Source: Acetobacter malorum (lineage in GTDB: Bacteria; Pseudomonadota; Alphaproteobacteria; Acetobacterales; Acetobacteraceae). Taken from it: a stretch of 64,000 nt of DNA. The stretch lies in NCBI RefSeq assembly GCF_001580615.1, contig NZ_LHZC01000040.1:18030-82029 (forward strand), in the 5' to 3' direction. Numbering within the stretch: the first letter of the stretch is position 1; every line of letters starts with the position of its first letter. Positions 1 to 8,549 of this stretch are shown here, piece by piece. The notes beneath the pieces were generated by a model, which was not told where the DNA came from, did not search any database, and saw only the letters and a list, made by a program, of their open reading frames with translations. The translations under genes were made by a program, and so were the position numbers.

Positions 1-312
1 TATGATCTGCTGGCCCAGCTCCGCAAACCCGCCGGGCTGATTAATGTGGGGCGCGGCCCGCTGGTGGTGGAGGCTGATCTGCTGCGGGCTCTGAACGACG
101 GCACGCTGCATACCGCCGTGCTGGATGTGTTTGATAAGGAACCGCTGCCGGCGTCCTCGCCGCTCTGGGCGCATCCGCGCGTAATCATCACCCCGCACGC
201 CGCGGCGGATGCCTCGCGTCCGGCACGGGCGGCGTATGTGGCGTCCGTTATTGAAGCGCTGGAGCAGGGGAAGGATGTGCCTCTGCGGTATGACCCTGCA
301 AAAGGCTATTGA
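1..312 (+). CDS. ghrA: Glyoxylate/hydroxypyruvate reductase GhrA-like, C-terminal part
   Basis: The reading frame is open from the first base of the window, so only about the last 103 residues are present. They carry the end of a D-isomer-specific 2-hydroxyacid dehydrogenase: the NVGRGPLVVEADLL stretch of the NAD(P)-binding domain, then LDVFDKEPLP and ITPHAAA, where the His is the conserved catalytic histidine of this family. The ending DPAKGY resembles the D-x-A-R-G-Y ending of E. coli GhrA, which favours the hydroxypyruvate/glyoxylate reductase branch over D-lactate or phosphoglycerate dehydrogenases. Family knowledge: cytosolic NADPH-dependent reduction of glyoxylate and hydroxypyruvate. 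A hairpin at 477-496 probably ends its transcript. The subfamily assignment rests on the C-terminus alone. Confidence 0.8.
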   Translation, partial: YDLLAQLRKPAGLINVGRGPLVVEADLLRALNDGTLHTAVLDVFDKEPLPASSPLWAHPRVIITPHAAADASRPARAAYVASVIEALEQGKDVPLRYDPAKGY

Positions 313-476
313 GGCTTCCACTCTGATGTGACGCCTTTATGTGACTGTTGCGCGAAAAGAGTACGCCAAAGCCATTCCATGCTTGCAAGAGCGGTGGAGC
401 TGCCTTCATAGGAAGGCTGTTTTCCGGGGTGGCTGAGGTTGGCCATCCGCGTTGCATTCTCTGACTGGCCTGAGGG

Positions 477-496
477 GGCGGAGGGCTGTCTCCGCC
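477..496 (+). terminator. Rho-independent-type hairpin after ghrA
   Basis: GGCGGAG (477-483) pairs with CTCCGCC (490-496) around a 6-nt loop and is followed by TCTTTGTG. It is 165 bp beyond the ghrA stop and about 95 bp before the TonB receptor gene, so it could insulate the two. The T-run is short. Confidence 0.5.
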
Positions 497-590
497 TCTT
501 TGTGCTGGTTCAGGATCATGAAGGAGTGGTCTTATTTTCTACCATGGTCAAAAAGCTGTCTCCCGCCGTAAAGCGGGCGTAACCAGACGG

Positions 591-3047
591 ATGAGCAGGC
601 TCAGCACGGCGCTGACCATGGTGGGGATGATGCCTGTCTGGTGCGCTGCGGCGCAGGCTGAGGCCGGGGTGGGCGCTGGGGGTGCGCCGACTGTGCCCGG
701 CAACGTGGCGGTGCGCACTACGGGAACGACTGCGCATGGAGCATCTGTGCCTGTAGGCACTGCGGCGGACAATGCGGGCAGGGCAAACACGGCCAGACTG
801 GGCAAAGCAGGGCAGGGCGGAAACGCTGCGTCTCATGGTGGGGCCCATCGTGCAGGACCGGTTCGGCACACTAGCCCGGTCAAGCCCGGCCCGGTGATGG
901 CGCGGCAGGCAACGGCGGTGGATGTCAGCGCGCGGCGGCATGATTTTGCGTATCAGGAAGCCCAGCATATCCCGGACGCCACGACCCGCATTACGGCGGA
1001 GCGGCTGACGGAACGGGGCGTGGTCACGCTGCGCGGGCTGGAACGGGTGGCCCCCAACCTGACCATTCAGAGCATTAACGGCACGGCCTCCACCAATTTC
1101 TATCTGCGCGGGGTGGGGTTTAATGACTTCACGCAGAACAACATGGCCCCAGTGCTGACCTACGTGGATGACGTCGCTTTCCCATACTCCTCCATGATGA
1201 ACGGCATGATGTTTGACCTCGCCGGGGCGAGTGTGACCCCGGGCCCGGTAGGCACGGAACACGGCCAGTCCGACACGGGCGGGGAAGTGCATCTGCACAC
1301 CAATGACCCAACGGACGCATGGCATTTTGGTGCGACGGAGGACATTGCCTCCTACGCCCGCAGCCGCAGCGAGGCCTATATTTCCGGCCCGCTGGCGCGT
1401 GGGCTGAGCTTCCGTCTGGCCGGGCAGACCCAGCATGGCGGCGGCTGGCAGACCAACCCGCTGAATGGCGACCATCTGGGTGATGCGGACCTCTGGGCCT
1501 TGCGTGGCAAGCTGCGCTGGAAGCCGGATGCGCACACCACCATTTTGTTGGGCGGCCATTTTACGCAGGATAATAGTGAGGTGGTGTCCGCCGTGCCGGT
1601 ACATCGGCTGATCGGCAAGCAGCCCTTGCCGGATATGGCGTCCTGGCAGCAGGCGGAATGGTCGTCACGCCCGGAATTTGCACAGCTGATTGGCCGTAAG
1701 GCAGGGATCAAGCCGAGTGAACATAACCAGTTCTGGGGCGCGGACCTGCATATCGACCATGATTTCGGGCCGCTGACCGTCAGTGCCATCAGCGCGTTCG
1801 AGACTGAGCGGCAGGGTGAGTATACCGATCAGGACGGCACCGCGCTCTCACAGGCGGATACGTACCGCACCATTGACGCCAATACGTTCACGCAGGAACT
1901 CCGGCTGCATTCCTCCAACACGCAGGACAAGCTGCAATGGGTGGTGGGTGCGCATTATCAGCGCACGCGGATGAACCAGCGGTTCTTCTTTGACTATACG
2001 GACTACACGCCAGCCCGCGGGTATATGATGTCCACTACGTTTGGCCTGAATCAGGAAAGTCTCTCGGAATTCGGCCATGTGAGCTATCGGCTGCCGCATG
2101 GCGTGATGATCTGGGGTGGCCTGCTGCATGAGCGGGATGAACGCTCTATCACCGGTCTGCAATCCCAGATTTTTGGGGGTGTGACTAGAAACTTTCATGG
2201 TGAGAGCACCACGTCTGACCAGTTTGCCGGGCAGGTTGGCGTGTCCTGGCAGATGCTCCAGCATGCGCTCGTCTATTATAAAATGAGCAAGGGCTTCAAA
2301 CCCGGAGGCTTTACCGCCAACAATACCCAGATTCAGGCGCAGCTTGATCCGTTCAAACCGGAAACCGTGCTAACGTATGAGGCTGGTTTTAAGTCCGACC
2401 CCATTCCGGATAAGCTGCGTATTAATGGTGCTGCGTTTTACAACGATTTTCACAATCAGCAGATTCTTGGCACTGTGCTGATCCCCAATTACGGGCCGCT
2501 GAGCGAAATTACCAACGCCCCCAAATCCGAAAGCTGGGGGTTTGAAGGCACTATTGAGGCGCATCCGTTCAGCCATTTGCATCTGACGCAAAATCTTGGC
2601 TGGCAGCGCGGGAATTTTCAGGATTTCCCGACCGTAAACCGCGCGAAAACAAACGCCTATTACGCACAGCATGGCGTGTGGAAAGCCATTAACGATAATT
2701 TTGGAGGCGTGGATAACGGCCAGCCCAAGCTGACGCTAAATGGCTCGGCAGAGTGGCGGCAGCCGCTGGCGCGAGCCTATACGCTGGAATTCGGGCCGGA
2801 CTGGCAGTATCGCGGCAGTCAGGCCATTACACCGGGCGGTACCGGGTTTTACCGCCTGCCGCCGTATTTCCTGCTGGGGGCGCATGTGTCCTTCCGCTCC
2901 GCTTCCGGGCGGTGGGAAGCCACGGTTTATGCCCGCAATATCCTTAACCGCCGCTTTGCGGAAAGTGGCGGGCAGGCGACGACAACCTACTTCTACATCC
3001 CCGGCGAACCCCGCTTTATTGGGGGACGGATTTCCTGCGCGTACTAA
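591..3047 (+). CDS. TonB-dependent outer-membrane receptor
   Basis: An 818-residue protein whose first 25 or so residues form a signal peptide with an A-x-A-type cleavage site. A low-complexity Ala/Gly/Thr linker follows to about residue 100. The plug domain is at roughly 105-230 (ITAERLTERGV, VAPNLTI, FYLRGVGFNDF, VTYVDDV-like), and a 22-strand-type beta barrel runs to the C-terminal aromatic residue (GGRISCAY). The pattern resembles the oar/sphingomonad-type receptors rather than classical ferric-siderophore receptors. The usual plug-end motif L-Y-G-R-N-T-x-G-G is degenerate here (EHGQSDTGGE). Family role: energised uptake of an iron complex or another large ligand across the outer membrane. 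The ligand is unknown. An in-frame stop at 579-581 excludes the upstream ATG at 543. No clear Fur box was found. Confidence 0.85.
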   Translation: MSRLSTALTMVGMMPVWCAAAQAEAGVGAGGAPTVPGNVAVRTTGTTAHGASVPVGTAADNAGRANTARLGKAGQGGNAASHGGAHRAGPVRHTSPVKPGPVMARQATAVDVSARRHDFAYQEAQHIPDATTRITAERLTERGVVTLRGLERVAPNLTIQSINGTASTNFYLRGVGFNDFTQNNMAPVLTYVDDVAFPYSSMMNGMMFDLAGASVTPGPVGTEHGQSDTGGEVHLHTNDPTDAWHFGATEDIASYARSRSEAYISGPLARGLSFRLAGQTQHGGGWQTNPLNGDHLGDADLWALRGKLRWKPDAHTTILLGGHFTQDNSEVVSAVPVHRLIGKQPLPDMASWQQAEWSSRPEFAQLIGRKAGIKPSEHNQFWGADLHIDHDFGPLTVSAISAFETERQGEYTDQDGTALSQADTYRTIDANTFTQELRLHSSNTQDKLQWVVGAHYQRTRMNQRFFFDYTDYTPARGYMMSTTFGLNQESLSEFGHVSYRLPHGVMIWGGLLHERDERSITGLQSQIFGGVTRNFHGESTTSDQFAGQVGVSWQMLQHALVYYKMSKGFKPGGFTANNTQIQAQLDPFKPETVLTYEAGFKSDPIPDKLRINGAAFYNDFHNQQILGTVLIPNYGPLSEITNAPKSESWGFEGTIEAHPFSHLHLTQNLGWQRGNFQDFPTVNRAKTNAYYAQHGVWKAINDNFGGVDNGQPKLTLNGSAEWRQPLARAYTLEFGPDWQYRGSQAITPGGTGFYRLPPYFLLGAHVSFRSASGRWEATVYARNILNRRFAESGGQATTTYFYIPGEPRFIGGRISCAY

Positions 3048-3185
3048 ATCGCGTTATCCCTTTTTTTCGACATGCCACGCATGGCTGTGTATTCATACGG
3101 GCATGACACAGGACGATAGTGACAGATTCACCCTAAAATTCCCTCGCAAACAAGACCTGCAAACAGGCGGAGGGGTTTGTTTCTC

Positions 3186-4640
3186 ATGAGCGACCAGCAC
3201 GACTCTCACGCGCATTTCGGCTGGTTTAAACGCCGAAAACACCTGACGACCGACGATATTACGGTTGTCGATACCGATATGCTCAAGCGGGCCGTGGGGG
3301 CTGCTGCGCTGGGCAACGCCATGGAATGGTTCGACTTTGGTGTGTACGGTTATATTGCCGTCACCCTGGGGAAGGTGTTCTTCCCCTCGTCAGACCCAAC
3401 CCTTCAGCTGATTGCCACCTTTGCGACGTTCACGGTGGCCTTTCTGGTCCGCCCCATTGGCGGGGCTGTGTTCGGCCCGATGGGGGACCGTTACGGGCGG
3501 CAGAAGCTGCTGGCTGTCACCATGATTATGATGGCGCTGGGTACGTTCTGCATCGGGCTTATTCCGTCTTATGGGCAGATTGGCGTGTGGTCGCCCATCC
3601 TGCTGCTGCTGGCGCGTCTGGTGCAGGGTTTTTCCACCGGCGGGGAATATGGCGGGGCGGCGACCTTTATTGCTGAGTATTCCACGGACCGAAATCGCGG
3701 CCTGATGGGCAGCTGGCTCGAATTCGGCACGCTGGCGGGCTACATTGCCGGGGCCGGGGCGGTGATGGCGCTCCAATTCACGCTGAACGATGCCGATATG
3801 GTCAGCTGGGGCTGGCGCATCCCCTTCCTGATTGCCGGACCGCTGGGCTTGATTGGTCTTTATATGCGCACCCGGCTGGAAGAAACCCCGGCCTTTCAGG
3901 CCTATGCGGCGGAAGCTGAAAAGCGTGAGCATGAAAAGCCGGGCTGGCGGGACCTGCTGACGGTCCACTGGCGGCAGTTGCTCAAATGTATTGGGCTGGT
4001 GCTGGTCTTTAACGTGACCGACTATATGCTGCTGACCTACATCCCCAGCTATATGACGGTCACGCTGAACTACCCGGAAAGCAAAGGGCTGCTGCTCATC
4101 ATTCTGGTGATGGTGCTGATGATGCCGCTGAATATTCTGGGCGGCTATTTCAGTGACCGTCTGGGCCGCCGCCCGATGGTTATCAGTGCCTGTGTGGCGC
4201 TGGTGGTACTGGCTATTCCCAGCCTGCATCTTATCCGCAGCGGGAATGATATCGAGATTTTTGGTGGCCTGATGTTGCTGGGGCTGGCGCTGGTCTGTTT
4301 TACCAGCTCCATGCCGTCCACACTGCCGGCTCTGTTTTACACGCCGGTGCGTTACACAGCGCTTTCAGTGGCGTTTAACGTCTCCGTTTCGCTGTTCGGC
4401 GGCACCACGCCGCTGGTGACAGCCTGGCTGGTGAAGCGGACCGGCATGCTGGATATGCCCGCATGGTATCTGATGGGGGCCGCATTGATTGGCGCGCTCA
4501 CCATGCTGACAGTGCGAGAGACAGCCCGCCTGCCGCTGCGCGGCTCTCCCCCCGCTGTGGGGAGTGATGATGAGGCCGAGCGGCTGATGAACGGCAAGCA
4601 ACGCCTGACAGTAGACCCCACGCCGCCGTCTGTGCCCTGA
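3186..4640 (+). CDS. MFS transporter, metabolite:H+ symporter (ProP-like) family
   Basis: A 484-residue polytopic membrane protein with 12 predicted helices. Diagnostic motifs of the MHS branch of the major facilitator superfamily are present: GNAMEWFDFGVYG in helix 1, FLVRPIGGAVFGPMGDRYGR between helices 2 and 3, and QGFSTGGEYGGAATF in helix 4. This branch takes up osmolytes or small carboxylates (proline/betaine, citrate, shikimate, ketoglutarate) with protons. The substrate here cannot be read from sequence. I chose ATG 3186 because GGAGGGG lies 10 nt upstream; the alternative TTG at 3177 leaves no room for a ribosome site. It sits 35 bp before sdaA on the same strand, so co-transcription is likely and the transporter may import an amino acid or related nutrient. 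Confidence 0.88.
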   Translation: MSDQHDSHAHFGWFKRRKHLTTDDITVVDTDMLKRAVGAAALGNAMEWFDFGVYGYIAVTLGKVFFPSSDPTLQLIATFATFTVAFLVRPIGGAVFGPMGDRYGRQKLLAVTMIMMALGTFCIGLIPSYGQIGVWSPILLLLARLVQGFSTGGEYGGAATFIAEYSTDRNRGLMGSWLEFGTLAGYIAGAGAVMALQFTLNDADMVSWGWRIPFLIAGPLGLIGLYMRTRLEETPAFQAYAAEAEKREHEKPGWRDLLTVHWRQLLKCIGLVLVFNVTDYMLLTYIPSYMTVTLNYPESKGLLLIILVMVLMMPLNILGGYFSDRLGRRPMVISACVALVVLAIPSLHLIRSGNDIEIFGGLMLLGLALVCFTSSMPSTLPALFYTPVRYTALSVAFNVSVSLFGGTTPLVTAWLVKRTGMLDMPAWYLMGAALIGALTMLTVRETARLPLRGSPPAVGSDDEAERLMNGKQRLTVDPTPPSVP

Positions 4641-4675
4641 GGCAGCGTCTGGCAAAAGAAAGAGCAGAGCGCGGT

Positions 4676-6073
4676 ATGATCAGTCTTTTTGATATTTTCA
4701 AAGTTGGTATCGGGCCGTCCTCATCCCACACAGTGGGGCCAATGCGGGCGGCGCTGCGTTTTGTAGAAGCCTGTGCCGGGCTGGAAGCTGAAGGAGCACC
4801 GGACGAGCCTGGCCCAGCGCCGGTGGCGCATATCCGGGTGACGCTCTATGGCTCTCTGGCCTGGACAGCCACCGGCCATGCGACTGACAAGGCCGTTATT
4901 CTGGGGCTGTGTGGTGAACACCCGGAAACAGTCCGGCCCGACCAGACGGATGCCATGGTGGCCCATGTCCGGGCGGAGGGCTGCCTGCCCGCGCGGGACG
5001 GGGCAGCACCTATCCGGTTTCAGCCCGAGATGGATATCATCCTCGATAAAGAAACCCAGCCGCCCAAGCACCCCAATACCCTCCAGTTTGAAGCGTTTGA
5101 CCAGACGGGAGCGTTGCTGCTCAAGGCGCGGTTCTGCTCGGTAGGGGGCGGCTTTATTACCTCGGAAGAGGCCGCGGAGAGCAGTTCCTACGCTCTGCCG
5201 GATGTGCCGCATGACTTCCGTTCCGGCGCGGACCTTCTGGCCCTGACGCAGAAAACCGGACTGAGCATTGCGCAACTGGTGTTTGAAAATGAAAGCGCCC
5301 TCCGTCACGCCGCTGAGGTGAGGGCGCATCTGGACCATATTGTCCATGTCATGATGCACTGCATTGAGCGGGGCGTGGCGCAGGCCGGTATCCTGCCCGG
5401 TAAGTTGCACGTGCAGCGGCGGGCGCATGCTTTGTACGCGCGGCTGAAAGACAAGGACCGGCGCAACAGCAGTCTGCCGCATGAAATTATGGATTGGGTC
5501 AGCCTGTTCGCCATTGCGGTGAATGAGGAAAATGCCGCCGGAGGGCGCGTGGTGACAGCCCCCACTAACGGAGCGGCAGGCGTGGTGCCTGCGGTGCTAC
5601 GCTACTATCGGGATTATTGCCCGGGGGCCTCCGTGGAGGGGATGCGGGACTTCCTGCTGACGGCGTCGGCCATGGGTAGCCTGTTCAAGCTGAATGCCTC
5701 CATTTCCGGCGCGGAAGTGGGGTGCCAGGGGGAAGTGGGCGTTGCGTCCTCCATGGCGGCGGCGGGGCTGGCCGCCGTGCTGGGGGCCACGCCCGCGCAG
5801 GTGGAAAACGCGGCAGAAATTGCCATGGAACACCATCTGGGCATGACGTGTGACCCGGTGGCCGGGCTGGTGCAGATCCCGTGTATTGAGCGCAACGCCT
5901 TTGGTGCGATCAAGGCGATTAACGCGGCCTCACTCGCCTTGTGCGGTGATGGAGAACACCGCGTCTCGCTCGATCAGGTCGTGCAGACCATGGCCGAAAC
6001 CGGCCGGGATATGAACCACCGCTATAAGGAAACCTCACTCGGTGGACTGGCGATGAATTTCCCCGAGTGCTGA
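4676..6073 (+). CDS. sdaA: L-serine ammonia-lyase (iron-sulfur type, single chain)
   Basis: A 465-residue protein. The N-terminal beta domain starts with the hallmark [20 protein letters not shown]. The C-terminal alpha catalytic domain includes [15 protein letters not shown]. Cys350, Cys392 and Cys403 are spaced exactly (42 and 11 apart) like the three cysteine ligands of the 4Fe-4S cluster in characterised bacterial enzymes, so the active site appears intact. Reaction: L-serine to pyruvate plus ammonia in the cytosol, feeding carbon to central metabolism. It is full length for the family (about 455-460). It lies directly downstream of the MHS transporter and is probably in the same operon. 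A hairpin at 6087-6118 follows. Confidence 0.95.
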   Translation: MISLFDIFKVGIGPSSSHTVGPMRAALRFVEACAGLEAEGAPDEPGPAPVAHIRVTLYGSLAWTATGHATDKAVILGLCGEHPETVRPDQTDAMVAHVRAEGCLPARDGAAPIRFQPEMDIILDKETQPPKHPNTLQFEAFDQTGALLLKARFCSVGGGFITSEEAAESSSYALPDVPHDFRSGADLLALTQKTGLSIAQLVFENESALRHAAEVRAHLDHIVHVMMHCIERGVAQAGILPGKLHVQRRAHALYARLKDKDRRNSSLPHEIMDWVSLFAIAVNEENAAGGRVVTAPTNGAAGVVPAVLRYYRDYCPGASVEGMRDFLLTASAMGSLFKLNASISGAEVGCQGEVGVASSMAAAGLAAVLGATPAQVENAAEIAMEHHLGMTCDPVAGLVQIPCIERNAFGAIKAINAASLALCGDGEHRVSLDQVVQTMAETGRDMNHRYKETSLGGLAMNFPEC

Positions 6074-6086
6074 GCAAAGTGTGTCC

Positions 6087-6118
6087 ACACGGCCCGCACA
6101 ATGCAGATGCGGGCGTGT
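6087..6118. terminator. Hairpin between convergent sdaA and DUF4130 gene
   Basis: GCCCGCA (6092-6098) pairs with TGCGGGC (6108-6114). ACAC (6087-6090) and GTGT (6115-6118) extend the stem around one bulged G, and TTTGAATAA follows on the plus side. Its position between two converging genes suits a bidirectional terminator. Confidence 0.5.
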
Positions 6119-6152
6119 TTGAATAACCGGTATGCCCGGAACCGTCTGGCCG

Positions 6153-7040
6153 CTATGTGCCGGAACCGAGCTGCGTTTTCTGCACGAGAGCCGGTGCCTC
6201 CTCGGCAGAGGCGTGGCGCTGCTGCAAGCGATGATGAAACGCCGGGGCCGGGCGGGGTTGTTGCGCGGCCATGGCAGCAACGCGGGCGGGGGCATCGGCC
6301 AGCATTTGTGGGATAAGCTGCGTTTCCGGCAGGTTTTTCCAGTATTTGCGCGGCATTTCAGACAGCATGGCTTTGGTCTTGATACGCGCGGGGTTGAAGG
6401 TCGAGACGTAATAGGTCTGCCAGAGCTGGTCGATATCATCTGACAATTTGGGTTTGGCGCAGGGCGTGGGGCTGAAGGCGCAGGTCTCACCATTCCATGC
6501 CAGAGAGCCTTTTGGGGTGAGGATCACCCAGTCCATATCCACAAACCGCTTTGAGAAAAACGGGGCCACACTGGGCAGCACGTAATGGTCTGGCTCAAAC
6601 CATGCGTAAAAGGACCGGCGGCCATTTTGTGCAACGCCATGTTCGCGGAAGCGCACATACGCCGTCATTTTATGTGTATCCTGCCGCACCTGTTTGTGCA
6701 TGTTCAGGGCGCGGGCAATGTCCGGATCTGTGGCGATGCTGGCGAGGGCCGGTTCCGTCTGCGCGCGCCAGAGAATGCGGTAGGCAAGGGCAAAGCGCGT
6801 CTGGTCCGCATGGCGCAGAATGGAGCGCAGCAGAGCAAGGCACTTGCTCCGTAAAACTGGCGGCTCTGCCCCGTTTTTGGGTGTGGGGGCGACCAGCGGC
6901 GTATCAAACAGCGTGGTTTCTGCCGAGGCACAGCGCCATTCAATTTCCTCCGGCGCGCGGTCGGCCAGAAAGCACTGGCGCGCCAGTGGCCGCCATGCGG
7001 AAAAAGAGGTGTGGTCGTCGAGGATAAAACCGTAGGCCAT
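6153..7040 (-). CDS. Probable DNA metabolism protein, TIGR03915/DUF4130 family
   Basis: A 295-residue protein matching the family that accompanies a UDG-linked radical SAM protein. Recognisable stretches are WFEPDHYVLPSVAPFF, FVDMDWVILTPKGSLAWNG and YYVSTFNPARIKTKAM followed by MPRKYWKNLPE. In many bacteria this domain is fused to a uracil-DNA glycosylase-like domain. Here the protein ends soon after the DUF4130 region and no UDG part is visible. The start at ATG 7040 gives a natural N-terminus (MAYGFILDD) 16 nt after the stop of the radical SAM gene. The two are almost certainly one operon. The biochemical role is not established; a part in DNA base repair or modification is inferred only from family association. 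Confidence 0.85.
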   Translation of the reverse strand: MAYGFILDDHTSFSAWRPLARQCFLADRAPEEIEWRCASAETTLFDTPLVAPTPKNGAEPPVLRSKCLALLRSILRHADQTRFALAYRILWRAQTEPALASIATDPDIARALNMHKQVRQDTHKMTAYVRFREHGVAQNGRRSFYAWFEPDHYVLPSVAPFFSKRFVDMDWVILTPKGSLAWNGETCAFSPTPCAKPKLSDDIDQLWQTYYVSTFNPARIKTKAMLSEMPRKYWKNLPETQLIPQMLADAPARVAAMAAQQPRPAPAFHHRLQQRHASAEEAPALVQKTQLGSGT

Positions 7041-7056
7041 GATCAGAAAACGCGTT

Positions 7057-8295
7057 TCAGAAAAGAGCAAGTTGCTGAGGCTGCGGCACAAAAAGCTGCC
7101 GGAGGTTCTGCTGTTCCGCCAGCCTGCCGGGGGACCAGCCGGTGGCGTAGAGGAAGGGTTTGATCTTGCGGATGGAGACTTTCAGCTTTGCGAGGTCTTC
7201 CAGCCGCAACTGCCGGTGGCGGCGGGCAGCCACAATGGCCTGCACGGAGCGCACGCCTAAGCCCGGCACCCGGAGCAACATTTCCTTCGGCGCGCGGTTG
7301 AGGTCGATGGGGAACATGGCGCGGTTGGCCAGTGCCCAGGCGAGCTTAGGGTCAAGTTCAAGGTCCAGCATCCCATCGGGGCGGCTTGCCGTGATTTCAG
7401 AAAACTGGAAGCCGTAGAAGCGGAAAAGCCAGTCAGCCTGATACAGCCGATGCTCACGCAACAGCGGCGGGGCTTTGACAGGCAGAATGGCCGAGGCATC
7501 CGGAATGGGGCTGAACGCCGAGTAGTACACGCGCCGTAATTTGTAGCCGGTGTAAAGCGAGGAACTGCTGGAGAGAATATCGCGGTCCGTTGCCTGATCG
7601 GCCCCGACAATCATCTGTGTGCTCTGGCCGCCGGGGGCAAAACGCGGGGCTTTGCGGCCCGTGAGCGTGCGGTCTTTTGCGGCGTCGATATGCGTGCGCA
7701 TCTCGCCCATGGAGTGGCGGATTTCGCCCGCATGTTTTTGCGGGGCGTAGTCGGCCAGCCCGCGCTCGGTCGGCATTTCCACATTGATGGAGAGCCTGTC
7801 CGCATACAGCCCGGCTTCCGCCAGCAAAGCGGGGGAGGCGTTGGGAATGGTCTTGAGGTGGATATAGCCGCGGAACTTGTGCGTCTGGCGCAATTCCCGC
7901 GCCACGCGCACCATCTGGCTCATGGTGTCATCTGACGTGCGGATGATGCCGGAGGAGAGGAACAGCCCCTCGATATAGTTCCGGCGGTAGAATTCCAGCG
8001 TCAGCCAGATGACCTCATCAGGCGTAAACCGCGCGCGCGGCACGTTGGAGGAGGATCGGTTGATGCAATACGCGCAGTCATAAATGCAGAAGTTGGTCAG
8101 CAGGATTTTCAGCAGGGAAATGCAGCGGCCATCCGGGGTGAAGGCATGGCAGATCCCGTTGCTGACGGACCCCAGCCCTTTGGTGGCCGCAGAATCCCGT
8201 TTGCCTGCGCCGCTGGAGGAGCACGAGGCATCATATTTGGCGGCATCGGAGAGCAGGGCCAGACGGTCAGACAAGCTTTGCTTCATGGTGTTCAT
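7057..8295 (-). CDS. Putative DNA modification/repair radical SAM protein
   Basis: A 412-residue protein. The radical SAM cluster motif C-x3-C-x2-C (CIYDCAYC, Cys70, Cys74, Cys77) sits in LLTNFCIYDCAYC. The C-terminal part contains a helix-hairpin-helix-like segment (INRAPKEMLLRVPGLGVRSV), typical of non-specific DNA binding. This combination defines the rSAM_link_UDG family (TIGR03916). It is the first gene of a two-gene operon with the DUF4130 protein at 6153-7040. Start choice: ATG 8295 has AAGAA at a usable distance; the longer TTG start at 8322 has no better site. The Cys residues near position 25 may be extra ligands, but that is a guess. The substrate and reaction are unknown. Confidence 0.9.
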   Translation of the reverse strand: MNTMKQSLSDRLALLSDAAKYDASCSSSGAGKRDSAATKGLGSVSNGICHAFTPDGRCISLLKILLTNFCIYDCAYCINRSSSNVPRARFTPDEVIWLTLEFYRRNYIEGLFLSSGIIRTSDDTMSQMVRVARELRQTHKFRGYIHLKTIPNASPALLAEAGLYADRLSINVEMPTERGLADYAPQKHAGEIRHSMGEMRTHIDAAKDRTLTGRKAPRFAPGGQSTQMIVGADQATDRDILSSSSSLYTGYKLRRVYYSAFSPIPDASAILPVKAPPLLREHRLYQADWLFRFYGFQFSEITASRPDGMLDLELDPKLAWALANRAMFPIDLNRAPKEMLLRVPGLGVRSVQAIVAARRHRQLRLEDLAKLKVSIRKIKPFLYATGWSPGRLAEQQNLRQLFVPQPQQLALF

Positions 8296-8549
8296 GTTAT
8301 GTTCTTGTGTGGGGTATTGCAAGAGATCTCTTTAGCTGCACATAAAAAATGTAAGATATTTGTGGTTTGGGTTTCTCCAAATGACGTAAAGCACTCAGTA
8401 TTTTCTGAGTATGAGAAATCGTATAGATAGAAATTAAATATATTTTTCAGCATAGTAAAATGAGAGGTGTATTTTTTGTATTTTCTTATCAGTATGATAA
8501 ATTCCCAATGATTGAAATGAATTTTGCGTCAAAAGAAAGTTGCTTAGTT

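Noticed and set aside
516..1604. 362-residue minus-strand open frame
   Set aside because: Antisense to the TonB receptor at 591; Arg/His-rich with no domain.
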